Shown: positions 1-8,592, counted from the stretch's first letter. The stretch is DNA of 64,000 bases from Planotetraspora thailandica (GCF_016863335.1 NZ_BOOR01000010.1:290085-354084); one strand, 5' to 3'. Notes: generated by a model not told the origin, from the sequence alone. Numbers and translations are program-made.

Positions 1-374
1 TCCTCATCGTCGCCGCGCCCGAGCGCGACGCGATGCGTGAGGCCTCCTACTTCGTCGAGCGACTGGCCGAAGACCGCATGCCGCTCGCCGGCGTGGTGGT
101 GAACCGGGTGCACCAGTCACCGGCTCCGGCGTTGTCCGCAGCGCGAAGCCTGGCCGCCGCGGAAGACCTGGAGGCCCGCGGCGACCACGAACTGACGGCC
201 GCCGTGTTGCGTCTGCACGCCGACCGCATGCAACTCGCCGCACGAGAGCAGCGCGAGCAGGAACACTTCACGTCGGCGCACCCCACGGTGCCGCTGGTCC
301 AGGTGCCCGCGATGCCGGAGGACGTGCACGACCTGGTGGGTCTTCGGCAGATCGGGCGGCTGCTCGCGTCGTAG
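1..374 (+). CDS. ArsA/GET3-like anion-transporting ATPase, C-terminal part (5' end outside window)
   Basis: Only the last ~123 codons are present; the frame is already open at base 3 and stops with TAG at 372-374. The visible part has the segment LAGVVVNRVH and the late segment HPTVPLVQVPAMPEDVHDL, typical of the C-terminal portion of actinobacterial ArsA-family ATPases. The P-loop lies upstream of the window. In actinomycetes a gene of this family commonly sits beside wblA and a class A penicillin-binding protein, and that order is seen here, which supports the call. Substrate or client is unknown; no arsenic genes are nearby, so a literal arsenite-pump role should not be assumed. Confidence 0.75.
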   Translation, partial: LIVAAPERDAMREASYFVERLAEDRMPLAGVVVNRVHQSPAPALSAARSLAAAEDLEARGDHELTAAVLRLHADRMQLAAREQREQEHFTSAHPTVPLVQVPAMPEDVHDLVGLRQIGRLLAS

Positions 375-388
375 CGCGCACGAACTCT

Positions 389-474
389 CGTCCTCACGAC
401 GGACGTTTGCGACGCGCGCGGAACGCATGACCGTCCTAACGACGGACGATTGCGACGCGCGCGGAACGCATGAC
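389..474. repeat. Two tandem copies of a 43-bp unit
   Basis: Bases 389-431 and 432-474 are head-to-tail copies of one 43-bp sequence differing at only two positions. They lie in the gap between the ATPase and wblA (375-673), which holds no gene I can support. A recent local duplication is the simplest explanation; both genes converge on this gap, so it is downstream of both stop codons. Confidence 0.85.
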
Positions 475-673
475 CGCGACGTGCTGATGACGTGATGTCG
501 CGCGGACCATGCGGACCGCGCGAGGCGACGGAGGGATGGAGGGGAGGCGCGCTTGCGCCCGCCTATGACATGAACGGCCGGGGGTGACGGCCATGGAGAC
601 GAGCTGACCCGACGTTTGTGGCCGGGCCGGAGAGCCGCAGGGTGTGCGGTGGTACCCAACCGGCGGTGAGGAC

Positions 674-970
674 TCAGCCGGCGATGAGCTCGTTTGTGCG
701 TTCGTACTCTTCCTTGGCCGACTCGAGCAGGTCACGCCAGGAGTCGACGTCAGGACGCCGCCTCAGCAATGCTCGGCGTTCTCTCTCGGTCATGCCGCCC
801 CAGACTCCGAACTCGATGCGGTTGTCCAGCGCGTCGGCGAGGCATTCCGTGCGAACAGGGCATCCTCGGCAGATCAGCTTCGCCCGGTTCTGTGCGGCGC
901 CTTGCACGAATAGCGCGTCTGGATCCGCACCTCGGCAGGCGGCACGGGAGGTCCAATCCGTGATCCACAT
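674..970 (-). CDS. wblA: WhiB-family iron-sulfur regulator WblA
   Basis: 98-residue WhiB-like protein. The four [4Fe-4S]-ligand cysteines are C12, C34, C37 and C43 (C-x2-C-x5-C after a distal Cys), followed by the GVWGG turn at 55-59 and a basic RERRALLRRR segment for DNA binding. The start at 970 gives the family's usual short N-terminus (MWITDW) and has a GGGGAG-like ribosome site upstream; a longer reading to 1108 adds residues unlike the family. The block FVQGAAQNRAK and the neighbours (ArsA-like ATPase, divergent penicillin-binding protein) match the wblA/WhiB4 locus. In Streptomyces WblA represses antibiotic production and promotes sporulation; that role is transferred by homology. Confidence 0.92.
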   Translation of the reverse strand: MWITDWTSRAACRGADPDALFVQGAAQNRAKLICRGCPVRTECLADALDNRIEFGVWGGMTERERRALLRRRPDVDSWRDLLESAKEEYERTNELIAG

Positions 971-1228
971 GTTCGACCCCACTCCCCTTAGGTGGTCAGT
1001 CGTCACTTCGGCCGACGGGCGCGGGCGTCGAGCCTCCTTGTTGCAGTTGCCGCAGAAGGAGAACCTACGCAAGGAGACAAGCCGACCGACAGTCCCTGAG
1101 GGGACCAATTTCTTACATGGTCATGTCAGGCCATGTGGCCGGGAATGACTAGTCATCCCCGCGTAGCGGTAATGCAATCCGGTGCGTTTAGTGCTGATCG
1201 TGTTACATCTCCGACGTACGCTTGATCC
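971..1228. promoter_or_regulatory. Divergent promoter region wblA / penicillin-binding protein
   Basis: This 258-bp gap separates the 5' ends of wblA (leftward) and the penicillin-binding protein gene (rightward), so both promoters must lie here or just outside. I see no gene in it and no clear inverted repeat. The penicillin-binding protein GTG start at 1229 lacks a good Shine-Dalgarno, so a leaderless or near-leaderless transcript is possible. Confidence 0.5.
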
Positions 1229-3457
1229 GTGCAAGCTAAGGGCAAAGCCAAAGCGTCCGCGTTCGGAAATCTGCTGCGGCTCATCGTGGCTGCAGGTGTT
1301 GCCGGTGCGCTCGCTGCCGCCGTCGCACTGCCTGCCGTAGGCGGCGCCGGCGTGACGGTCAAGGCCGCGACCGAGGCCCTGCGGCTGGCACCGGAAGACC
1401 TGAAGGAACCCCCGCTTCCCGAGAAGACGACGCTGCTCGACGCGAACGGCAAGCCCTTCGCGCAGTTCTACTCGCAGAACCGCGTCTCCGTCTCGCTGGA
1501 CCAGATCGCGCCCATCATGCAGAAGGCGATCGTGGCCATCGAGGACTTCCGTTTCTACGAGCACGGCGCGCTCGACCTCGAGGGCACGGGCCGCGCGCTC
1601 ATCAAGAACCTCACCACCGGCGGGGTGACCCAGGGCGGCTCGTCCATCACCCAGCAGTACGTGAAGCAGGTTCTGTACAACACGGCCATCACCGACAAGG
1701 AGAAGGCCGCAGCCGTCGCGCCCACGGTCTCGCGCAAGCTCAACGAGATCCGGTACGCGATGGCCATCGAGCAGAAGTACACCAAGGACGAGATCCTCAA
1801 CCGCTACCTGAACATCGCCTACTACGGCGCCAGCGCGTACGGCATCGAGGCGGCGGCCCAGCGGTTCTTCGGCAAGCACGCCTCCAAGCTCAACCTGACC
1901 GAGGCGGCCACGCTGGCGGGAGCCGTACAGGACCCGAACGCGACCGACCCGAACCGGGGCAAGGCGGCCAGCAACCGCCTGCTCGAGCGACGGAACACGG
2001 TGCTCGACCGCATGGCCGAGCTGAAGATCATCACGCTGGACGAGGCGAAGAAGGCCAAGGCGAAGAAGCTGGGCTACAAGGACGTGCCGATCCCGGGTGG
2101 ATGCGAGGAGAGCGCCTACCCGTACTTCTGCCTCTACGTGAGCAACGAGATCAGGAACGACCCGAAGTTCGGGAAGACGCCGAAGGCTCGCGAGGACTTC
2201 CTCAACCGCGGCGGCCTGACCATCAGGACCACGCTCAACCCGAGGATGCAGAAGGCCGCAGACAGGGGCATCAAGAAGTACGTCCACACCTCGGACAAGC
2301 CGGTGGCCTCGGAGGCGCTCGTCCAACCCGGAACGGGCGAGATCAAGGCCATGGCGTCCAGCCGCAAGTTCGGCGACAGCAAGAGGAGGAACGAGATCTC
2401 CTACAACATCGTCGCCGACTCCGACCACGGCGGCGGCACCGGATTCCAGGCCGGTTCGACGTTCAAGGTGTTCACCCTGGTCACCGCCCTCAAGGAGGGC
2501 CTGAAGTTCAACGACGGCTTCAGCGTCGGCGGCACGTTCGAGGCCCACGCCTACGCCGACTTCAAGAACTGCAAGGGGCAGGGCGTCGGAGACCCGGGTG
2601 TTCAGCAGCACAACTCCGAGGCCGGCGGCGGATTCATGACGCTGCAGACCGGGACCTGGAAGTCGGTGAACACCTTCTTCATGACGCTGGAGCGGAAGGT
2701 CGGCCTCTGCGACGTGGTCAGGACCGCCAAGTCGATGGGCATCAAGCGTTCAGACGGCACCAGGCTCCGTGAGGTCCAGACCTTCACCCTCGGCGCCAAC
2801 GAGATGGACCCGGTGACGGTCGCCGGCGCGTACGCCACGCTCGGCGCCCGCGGCAAGTACTGCAAGCCGATGGCCATCACCAGCGTCATCGACCGGAACG
2901 GCAAGGCCACCAACTACAAGCCGACCTGCAAGCAGGCCATCGAGCCGGCCGTCGCCGACGCGGCCAACTACATCCTCGAAGGCGTGTTCACCAAGGGCAC
3001 GATGTCGGGGGTGGGCGGCATCCCCGGGAGGGACGCGGCCGGCAAGACCGGTACAGGCGACCAGTCCCGCACCGTGTGGTTCGCGGGGTTCACGCCGCAG
3101 CTCGCCGGCGCGGTCAGCCTCGGCGACCCGCGCGGGCCGGTGAAGTATCCGCTCAGCGGCGAGACCATGAACGGGGTCCGCTACGGCTCGGTGTTCGGCG
3201 CCACCATCCCCGGCCCGATCTGGAAGGCCACCATGATCGAGGCGCTGAAGGGAATCCAGGCGACGTCGTTCGTCAAGCCGGACATGTCGCGGTTCGGCGG
3301 GTGTAGCGGCCTATGTGCGCCCAAGAAGCCAGAGAAGGAAAAGGGCGACGGAAACGGCGGCCCCGGCCGTGGCGGACAGGGCGGCCCTGGTGGGCCCGGC
3401 ACCGGGAACCCTGGCGACCCCGGCAACGGCGGGCCGATCGTGCCGCCCACCCCCTGA
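1229..3457 (+). CDS. Class A penicillin-binding protein (glycosyltransferase 51 + transpeptidase)
   Basis: 742 residues, GTG start. A hydrophobic segment at about 13-40 anchors it in the membrane. The GT51 domain has the EDFRFYEHG motif with catalytic E105 and the GGSSITQQ motif. The transpeptidase domain has the active-site S410-T-F-K413, S479-V-N481 and KTG at 606-608. It therefore polymerises lipid II into glycan strands and cross-links the stem peptides outside the membrane. The C-terminal ~45 residues are a Gly/Pro-rich tail of low complexity. It is transcribed away from wblA and ends at a strong bidirectional terminator. Orthologues are the high-molecular-weight PBPs next to wblA in other actinomycetes. 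Confidence 0.93.
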   Translation: MQAKGKAKASAFGNLLRLIVAAGVAGALAAAVALPAVGGAGVTVKAATEALRLAPEDLKEPPLPEKTTLLDANGKPFAQFYSQNRVSVSLDQIAPIMQKAIVAIEDFRFYEHGALDLEGTGRALIKNLTTGGVTQGGSSITQQYVKQVLYNTAITDKEKAAAVAPTVSRKLNEIRYAMAIEQKYTKDEILNRYLNIAYYGASAYGIEAAAQRFFGKHASKLNLTEAATLAGAVQDPNATDPNRGKAASNRLLERRNTVLDRMAELKIITLDEAKKAKAKKLGYKDVPIPGGCEESAYPYFCLYVSNEIRNDPKFGKTPKAREDFLNRGGLTIRTTLNPRMQKAADRGIKKYVHTSDKPVASEALVQPGTGEIKAMASSRKFGDSKRRNEISYNIVADSDHGGGTGFQAGSTFKVFTLVTALKEGLKFNDGFSVGGTFEAHAYADFKNCKGQGVGDPGVQQHNSEAGGGFMTLQTGTWKSVNTFFMTLERKVGLCDVVRTAKSMGIKRSDGTRLREVQTFTLGANEMDPVTVAGAYATLGARGKYCKPMAITSVIDRNGKATNYKPTCKQAIEPAVADAANYILEGVFTKGTMSGVGGIPGRDAAGKTGTGDQSRTVWFAGFTPQLAGAVSLGDPRGPVKYPLSGETMNGVRYGSVFGATIPGPIWKATMIEALKGIQATSFVKPDMSRFGGCSGLCAPKKPEKEKGDGNGGPGRGGQGGPGGPGTGNPGDPGNGGPIVPPTP

Positions 3458-3480
3458 CCGGGCCCGGCAGACGCTCAGAC

Positions 3481-3520
3481 GCGGAAGCCCTCTCCTGCGC
3501 TCGCAGGAGAGGGCTTCCGC
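3481..3520. terminator. Bidirectional intrinsic terminator
   Basis: A perfect 19-bp inverted repeat (3481-3499 with 3502-3520) lies between the convergent penicillin-binding protein and GatB/YqeY genes. The two central bases would widen to a larger loop in RNA. There is no T-run, as is usual in high-GC actinomycetes. Confidence 0.85.
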
Positions 3521-3573
3521 GTGTCCGGCACATCCGCCCGGCTGTGCCGTACGGCCTCTTTGCGGGAAGCGGC

Positions 3574-4029
3574 TCAGCTCGCGAGCCGGTCACGCACGGC
3601 CTGGGCGACCCTGCCGCCCTCGGCCCTGCCGGCGACCTTGGGGTTGAGGATCTTCATGACCTGCCCCATGGCCTTGGGACCCGACGCGCCGCTCTCCGCG
3701 ATCGCCTCGTCGACCAGCGCGCCGAGCTCCTCGTCGGACAGCTGGGCGGGGAGGTACTCCTCCAGGACGGCCTGCTCGTCGAGCTCCGCCTGCGCCTGCT
3801 CGGCGCGGCCCGCGTTGGCGAATGCCTCAGAGGCCTCGCGCCGCTTCTTGGCCTCGCGGGTAAGAACCTTCACGACCTCGTCGTCGCTGAGCTCCCGGGC
3901 CGACTTGCCCGCGACCTCCTCGACGTTGATCGCGGCCAGGGCCATCCGGATCGTCCGGAGACGCACCTCGTCGCGGGCCTTCATCGAGGTCGAAAGATCG
4001 GCCTTCAACTTGTCCTTCAACGCACTCAT
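3574..4029 (-). CDS. GatB/YqeY domain protein
   Basis: 151-residue cytoplasmic protein with the whole YqeY-type fold: MSALKDKLKADL at the N-terminus, the central helix with REAKKRREASEAF, and the C-terminal motif GPKAMGQVMKILNPKVAG. The family resembles the tail domain of the GatB amidotransferase subunit and may bind tRNA, but its cellular role is not settled. The start at 4029 is preferred because family members begin at this point; an upstream ATG at 4068 would add 13 unlike residues. It converges on the penicillin-binding protein and is divergent from the metallophosphoesterase, a layout seen around wblA loci. Confidence 0.88.
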   Translation of the reverse strand: MSALKDKLKADLSTSMKARDEVRLRTIRMALAAINVEEVAGKSARELSDDEVVKVLTREAKKRREASEAFANAGRAEQAQAELDEQAVLEEYLPAQLSDEELGALVDEAIAESGASGPKAMGQVMKILNPKVAGRAEGGRVAQAVRDRLAS

Positions 4030-4109
4030 GAGTCCATCTTGCCGTGTCAGCGCCCTGATTCTCGCCACGTTATGTCGGAGGGACCGCGGCTGTCGGGCAT
4101 CATGGCTGT

Positions 4110-5015
4110 GTGAGGAAAGCCGCCGCGATTCCCTTGTCCCTCCTCGGTCTCGGCGCTGCCGGGATCGCCTACGCCTCCGTCGTGGAACGGAACTGGTTCC
4201 GTCTTCGACGGTTCGACGTTCCTGTGCTGGCGCCGGGACAGCGCCCGATCAGGATCTTGCAGATATCCGATCTCCACCTCACCCCTGGGCGTACCAGGCT
4301 GATCAACTGGGTGCGGTCGCTCGCCTCGCTCAAGCCCGACCTCGTGGTCAACACCGGCGACACACTCGGCCACCCCGACGCGATCGGGCCGTACATGAGG
4401 GCCGTCGAGCCCCTGCTGGACCGGCCCGGCCTGTTCGTCTACGGGTCCAACGATCTCTACGCTCCGCGGCCCAAGAACCCCGCCCGCTACCTGTGGCGGA
4501 CGTCCAAGGGGGACACGCCGCGGCAGACCATCCCCAACCTCCCCTGGGTGGAGCTGGGGGCGGCCATGACCGAGGCCGGCTGGCTCGACATGAACAACGC
4601 CACGGCCCGGCTCAAGATCGCCGATCTCGACGTCCACGTCGGCGGCATCCACGACTCGCACATCGACCGTGATCGATACGACGAGATCGCCGGTACGGCT
4701 CCCGCGGACGCGGACCTGCGGCTGGGCGTCATGCACTCGCCCGAGCCGAGGAACATGACCCGGTTCGCCCAGGACGGATATCAACTGCTGCTCGCCGGCC
4801 ACACGCACGGCGGCCAGCTCTGCATCCCGTTCTACGGGGCCCTCGTGACCAACTGCGGGATCGACAGGGCGCGGGTCAAGGGTCTGAGCAGGCACGAGAG
4901 CTCCTGGCTGCACGTGTCCGCAGGCCTCGGGACCTCGCCGTACGCGCCGGCTCGGTTCTCCTGCCCGCCGGAGGCCACATTGTTGACCTTGGTCGCCCGC
5001 CGCCCTGCACGCTGA
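4110..5015 (+). CDS. Membrane-anchored calcineurin-like metallophosphoesterase
   Basis: 301 residues. The N-terminus (residues 5-24) is hydrophobic and likely a membrane anchor or uncleaved signal. Metal-binding motifs appear in order: SDLHL (D54, H56), NTGD, a GSND block in the GNHD position, and GHTHGGQL near residue 235. It probably hydrolyses a phosphoester or pyrophosphate bond; the substrate is not evident. The GTG start at 4110 has no clear ribosome site, so the message may be leaderless. It follows the GatB/YqeY gene divergently, 80 bp away, and ends just before tRNA-Pro. Confidence 0.88.
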   Translation: MRKAAAIPLSLLGLGAAGIAYASVVERNWFRLRRFDVPVLAPGQRPIRILQISDLHLTPGRTRLINWVRSLASLKPDLVVNTGDTLGHPDAIGPYMRAVEPLLDRPGLFVYGSNDLYAPRPKNPARYLWRTSKGDTPRQTIPNLPWVELGAAMTEAGWLDMNNATARLKIADLDVHVGGIHDSHIDRDRYDEIAGTAPADADLRLGVMHSPEPRNMTRFAQDGYQLLLAGHTHGGQLCIPFYGALVTNCGIDRARVKGLSRHESSWLHVSAGLGTSPYAPARFSCPPEATLLTLVARRPAR

Positions 5016-5077
5016 CGCACAAGCACGCACAAAGTCCGCTAGACTTGCCGAGGCGCAGGGGCAATCGACCTGCGCAC

Positions 5078-5151
5078 CGGGGTGTAGCGCAGCTTGGCAG
5101 CGCGCTTCGTTCGGGACGAAGAGGCCGTGGGTTCAAATCCCGCCACCCCGA
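5078..5151 (+). tRNA. tRNA-Pro (anticodon CGG)
   Basis: A complete 74-nt cloverleaf: acceptor arms CGGGGTG and CACCCCG pair fully, a 4-bp D stem, anticodon stem CTTCG/CGAAG with loop TTCGGGA giving anticodon CGG for CCG codons, and a T arm with GTTCAAAT. The CCA end is not encoded. Its 3' part from the anticodon loop onward serves as an attachment core (see 5110-5152). Confidence 0.96.
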
Positions 5152-5152
5152 C
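5110..5152. repeat. att core, left copy (3' half of tRNA-Pro)
   Basis: This 43-bp stretch, from the anticodon loop to one base past the tRNA end, is repeated exactly at 8898-8940. Site-specific integration at the 3' half of a tRNA gene by a tyrosine recombinase leaves this signature, with the intact tRNA at one end and a partial copy at the other. Confidence 0.85.
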
Positions 5153-5170
5153 CCAGAAGTACCAGCTGAG

Positions 5171-5199
5171 AGGCCGGTTCCGATCATCGGAACCGGCCT
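5171..5199. terminator. Hairpin after tRNA-Pro
   Basis: 14-bp perfect arms (5171-5184, 5186-5199) begin 20 bp after the tRNA and would terminate its transcript. Because of the att arrangement this hairpin may belong to the incoming element; the original chromosomal one may be at 8955-8994. Confidence 0.75.
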
Positions 5200-5212
5200 T
5201 CTGCGTCTCACC

Positions 5213-5246
5213 AGGCCATGAGGGCGGATCGCCGTATCCCCCCGCC
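5213..5246. repeat. 34-bp direct repeat, copy 1
   Basis: Matches 8559-8592 with two mismatches. In the forward frame both copies open with ATG and read MRADRR then a Pro-rich stretch (here MRADRRIPPPP), like the first residues of GntR regulators, so both may be N-terminal relics of related GntR genes. Here the frame closes after 30 codons at 5310. Function as a recombination site is possible but unproven. Confidence 0.6.
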
Positions 5247-5385
5247 TCCTGAAAAGCGGCAAACGCGGCTGTCGCTCGGGGAACTCGGTTCACGGGCAGC
5301 TGTGCCATGAGGAATTCGTCGAGCGACCACACGAGGTTCGGCTGATATTCGTCGGCCCCGCGTACTCGTAGCTAGCCCTCTCCCT

Positions 5386-6945
5386 ATGCCAGAAAGCGGG
5401 TCGAACATGCCCGAACTCAGTCGCAGGACATTCCTCGTCAACGCCAGAGGTGCCGCGATCGCAGCCGGCGGTCTGGCCGTCGGCGCCGGCGCCCTGCGGC
5501 AGGCGACCCCGGCCTCCGCCGCCGCCACCACGTTCCCCTCCACCCCCTTCACCGTCGGCGTCGCCTCCGGTGACGCGCTGCCGGGCGCCGTCGTGATCTG
5601 GACGCGTCTGACCACCCAGCCGACCGAGCCAGGTCTGGGCATGGACGGCCAGGGCCCGATCCCGGTCGAGTGGACGGTCGCCGAAACGCCTGAGGCCCTC
5701 GACACCCGTCCGCATGCGACCGGTGTCTTCGTCGCCGAGCCGCAGCACGCCTGGTCCGTGCACGTCGACGTCACCGGCCTGCATCCGGACACCACCTACC
5801 ACTACCGGTTCCGCGCCGGCGACTGGGTCAGCCCGGTCGGCCGCACCCGCACCACCCCGGTGCCCTCGGCCGACGTCCCGGTCCGCTTCGCGATCCTGAG
5901 CTGCCAGAACATGGCCAAGCCCGGGAGCGGGATCTTCTACTTCAACGGCATCGCCGACCTCGCCACCCGCGACGACATCGACTTCGTGGCGTACCTCGGC
6001 GACTACATCTACGACTTCGGCCGGCCGGGCCACCTGCCGCCCCGGCAGATCCAGTCGCTGTCGGACTACCGGATCCGGTACGGGCAGTACAAGTCGCGGC
6101 TGGCGCTGATGGACATGCACGCCCGGTTCCCCGTCTACACCGTGCCCGACGACCACGAGTTCTGGAACGACGTGCAGGGCCGCGCCCCCGGCATGACTCC
6201 CGCGGAGAAGGCCCAGCTCGCCACAGCGTTGCAGGCGTACTGGGAGAACATGCCGCTGCGCGGCGGCCCGCCGGTGCTGGACGCCGCGTCCGGGCTGATG
6301 CAGCTGACGCTCCACCGGCGCGTCAAGTGGGGCTCGAACCTCGATCTGCTGCTCACCGACGGGCGGCAGTACCGGGCCCCGGGCACGATCCTCGGGCGGG
6401 AACAACTGGACTGGCTGCTCGACATGGTCGCCGGTTCGCACGCCACCTGGACGGCCATCGGATCCGGCCAGCCGCTTTCGTGGTTCCCGAACTCGGGCGG
6501 CGGCTGGTCCGGCTTCGACGCTGACCGCAGCGCGCTGACGGACGCCCTGGCCAAGCGGCTGGCGGCCCGCCGGCACCGCGCTTTCAATCCCGTGGTGCTG
6601 AGCGGCGACACCCACCGCGGGATCGTCACGCACGTGCGGCAGCGGCGCAACGCGACGACCGCGCTCGTCGCCACCGAATTCGTCGGCCCCCCGGTGAGCA
6701 GCAACAGCGCCACCGACTACGACAAGAACGCCGACACCGGCGCCTACCGCGCCTCCTACGCCTACGCCCAAAACGGCGAGCTGAACGCCTACCGCGGCTA
6801 CCTCGACTGCGCGCTCACCTCCTCGGCCTGGACGTCGACGTATGTGCTCGGCAACCAGGTGGACCGGCCGAACGGCACCGTGAGCGCGACCGACCGCTGG
6901 CAGCTGGACAACGGCGCCGAGGTCGGATCGGTGCGCCGACTCTGA
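5386..6945 (+). CDS. phoD: PhoD-type alkaline phosphatase (Tat-secreted)
   Basis: 519 residues with a twin-arginine signal: SRRTFLV at 12-18, then a hydrophobic stretch ending in ATPASA near residue 45. The N-terminal PhoD beta domain includes GVASGDALPGAVVIWTR; the catalytic domain has SCQN, the metal-site motif YLGDYIYD, and VLSGDTHRG. It would hydrolyse phosphodiesters and monoesters outside the cell using Ca/Fe. A second ATG at 5407 gives a start directly before the Tat motif with a better upstream purine run, so the true start may be there. It lies within the tRNA-Pro island but is intact; its own hairpin terminator follows. Confidence 0.92.
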   Translation: MPESGSNMPELSRRTFLVNARGAAIAAGGLAVGAGALRQATPASAAATTFPSTPFTVGVASGDALPGAVVIWTRLTTQPTEPGLGMDGQGPIPVEWTVAETPEALDTRPHATGVFVAEPQHAWSVHVDVTGLHPDTTYHYRFRAGDWVSPVGRTRTTPVPSADVPVRFAILSCQNMAKPGSGIFYFNGIADLATRDDIDFVAYLGDYIYDFGRPGHLPPRQIQSLSDYRIRYGQYKSRLALMDMHARFPVYTVPDDHEFWNDVQGRAPGMTPAEKAQLATALQAYWENMPLRGGPPVLDAASGLMQLTLHRRVKWGSNLDLLLTDGRQYRAPGTILGREQLDWLLDMVAGSHATWTAIGSGQPLSWFPNSGGGWSGFDADRSALTDALAKRLAARRHRAFNPVVLSGDTHRGIVTHVRQRRNATTALVATEFVGPPVSSNSATDYDKNADTGAYRASYAYAQNGELNAYRGYLDCALTSSAWTSTYVLGNQVDRPNGTVSATDRWQLDNGAEVGSVRRL

Positions 6946-6955
6946 CACCGTGCGG

Positions 6956-6988
6956 ACGTGCCCCGCTCCCGACGGGAGCAGGGCACGT
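6956..6988. terminator. Intrinsic terminator of phoD
   Basis: 15-bp arms (6956-6970 and 6974-6988) with one mismatch and a 3-base loop, starting 10 bp after the phoD stop codon. Confidence 0.8.
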
Positions 6989-7256
6989 CAGGCCGGCGGG
7001 CCGGTCATCACCGACCGCCCGGCGGCGAGTGAGTTGCCCACGGCCTGCCGCGCGGCCTCGTGTTCGGGGTCGTTGTAGGCGACTTCAGCCACCACACGTA
7101 TAGGAGTTCGGGGAGCTGGTGGTACTGGCCAGGCTCCCGCACCGCGTCGACGGCTGCGCGGTACTGGTCCAGGAAAAGCGGCCGATACTTCTCCGGCAGG
7201 CTCGCCAGGATCACCTCGGGATCGTAGCGAGGATCGTGTATCGGCTAAGCGCTCAT
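6988..7256 (-). pseudogene. Broken DUF6247-like small gene
   Basis: Two reading frames together give one recognisable small protein: RYDPEVILASLPEKYRPLFL and the following RAAVDAVREPGQYHQLPELL in one frame, then AEVAYNDPEHEAARQAVGNS to a TGA at 6988-6990 in another. The switch falls near 7092-7100. The candidate ATG at 7256 is followed three codons later by TAG in the same frame. The sequence resembles DUF6247-type proteins that often precede a RelE/ParE-like toxin, but no partner remains here. One stop and one frameshift make it a likely pseudogene; a sequencing error could account for only one of them. Confidence 0.6.
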
Positions 7257-7430
7257 AGGGCCGAGCGTACCCCCCCGGCCCCGCAGGCTCCCGATCCTTC
7301 TGCCGTGGGAGAGCTTGGGAGAATTCTGAGAGAAACGATCTTGAGCGGCTGCTGACGGATAGACCCAGCAGAACGAGTGCACTGCACGGTCAGCGGCACG
7401 CCCAGTCCCCAGTCGGGCTGGGAGGGACGA

Positions 7431-8072
7431 TCAGGGCCAGTACGGCTGCACCCGGTGCGCAGCGGCGGCGATGGCCGCGCCGTCGACCGTGGTGAAGGTC
7501 AGCGGCACATCCCAGGCGGGCCACTCCACCGCAAACTCGAAGGGCTCGGCCGGCGGCAGCGGCCAGAGCCACATGGTCCAGCCGAACCGGAACCTCCGAT
7601 CGCTGCCGCCTCCGCCCCCGCCCTCGGCCTCCGTGAGGATCGGCCCGTCCGGTTGAGGCGGCGGCCACTCCCAGAAGTATGGCCTGCTGTCCACCGTCGT
7701 CGCCTTGGTGCCGTCGTGGAAACGGACCCCAAACCGGAGGACCTCTGCCGACAGCGGCTCCCCACGGCGGATCGGATGATGGACCCGTCCGGACACCGTG
7801 TCCTGCCTACGCCACCAACTCTCCTCGTCCATCTCGGTGGTACGGCGGGCCGCGAGCTGGACGTACAGCTTGACCCCTTCCGAGAACGCCATCGCGCTGG
7901 ACAGCGCGACGGCGATCGCGTCACTCTGGAACAGCATCTTCTCGATGGGGACGACGCCGCCCAGCATGTCGTCGGGAGGTCCGAACCATGGCGGGGGCAC
8001 AATCTCCGGCTCCGGCTCCGACTCCATGTCGCGTCGCGGTGGGGTTTCGAAGAACTCCATGCGATCAAGCAT
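7431..8072 (-). CDS. Hypothetical protein, acidic/Trp-Pro-rich
   Basis: About 213 residues if started at the ATG at 8072 (8060 is an alternative; the frame is open further upstream but that part is unlike protein). I do not recognise a named family. The N-terminus has an acidic Pro-rich stretch (MESEPEPEIVPPPW), the middle a helix-like GVVPIEKMLFQSDAIAVALS, and the C-terminal half is rich in aromatic residues (FWEWPPPQPDG, MWLWPLPPAEPFEFAVEWPA), suggesting beta structure. No signal peptide or membrane segment is seen. It lies in the tRNA-Pro island between broken genes, and no operon partner is evident. Codon pattern is normal for the genome, so it is probably expressed. Confidence 0.6.
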   Translation of the reverse strand: MLDRMEFFETPPRRDMESEPEPEIVPPPWFGPPDDMLGGVVPIEKMLFQSDAIAVALSSAMAFSEGVKLYVQLAARRTTEMDEESWWRRQDTVSGRVHHPIRRGEPLSAEVLRFGVRFHDGTKATTVDSRPYFWEWPPPQPDGPILTEAEGGGGGGSDRRFRFGWTMWLWPLPPAEPFEFAVEWPAWDVPLTFTTVDGAAIAAAAHRVQPYWP

Positions 8073-8250
8073 GTCGGCCCAAACCCACGTGTTACAAGGC
8101 TTTCGTAATCGCGTGTACCTGGTAGCAGCTTCGTTTAACGGCAGGCCGGATGTGGTCGCGGATGGTATCGAGCTCACGGACCGCGCCGTGGTGTTGGGCA
8201 TGGCAATAAGTGTCGATGTGCTGGCGCGTAGCTGGGCGGCCTGCTGATGG

Positions 8251-8547
8251 GTGCACTCACCGATCTCACGTGCGCCAACCGAGGCGGCGGCAGCCACCAT
8301 CCCCGGCGTCAAGTCGGTCAAGGAGTCCAGAGACGCGGCCGGTCGCAAGGGCGTCGCAGCGGCCCTGGACATCAAGGAAGAGGGCATCCGGGAGGAATAC
8401 ATCTTCGATCCGAAGACCTACCAGTTCCTCGGCGAGCGGTCGGTCGTGGTCGACGCCACCAAGGCCAAGGCCCCGGTGGGAAGCGTGCTGACCTCGACCG
8501 CGCAGCTCAAGGTCAGCATCGCCGACAGCGCGCCACCGGTGAACTGA
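8251..8547 (+). pseudogene. C-terminal fragment of a CU044_5270-family protein
   Basis: From about 8281 the frame reads ATIPGVKSVKESRDAAGRKG, then EEYIFDPKTYQFLGERSVVV and LTSTAQLKVSIADSAPPVN, which corresponds to the end of CU044_5270-family proteins (membrane-anchored partners often encoded next to an ECF sigma factor). The complete proteins are several hundred residues with an N-terminal membrane segment; only the last ~90 residues remain and no sigma factor is nearby. The GTG at 8251 is merely the first possible start in the fragment. It is most likely a relic carried in or left by the tRNA-Pro island. Confidence 0.6.
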
Positions 8548-8558
8548 GCTCCTGCCTA

Positions 8559-8592
8559 AGGCCATGAGGGCGGATCGCCGTACCTCCCCGCC
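8559..8592. repeat. 34-bp direct repeat, copy 2
   Basis: Second copy of the repeat at 5213-5246 (two mismatches), same orientation, reading MRADRRTSPPP. It directly precedes, and probably is part of, the GntR pseudogene. Confidence 0.6.

Noticed and set aside
1121..2611. Long open frame opposite the penicillin-binding protein gene
   Set aside because: Composition is typical of an antisense shadow in high-GC DNA, and the plus-strand frame has full GT51 and transpeptidase motifs.
7008..7214. Intact 68-residue protein gene
   Set aside because: The open frame is only the first part of a DUF6247-like protein; its second half continues in another frame, so I call a pseudogene.
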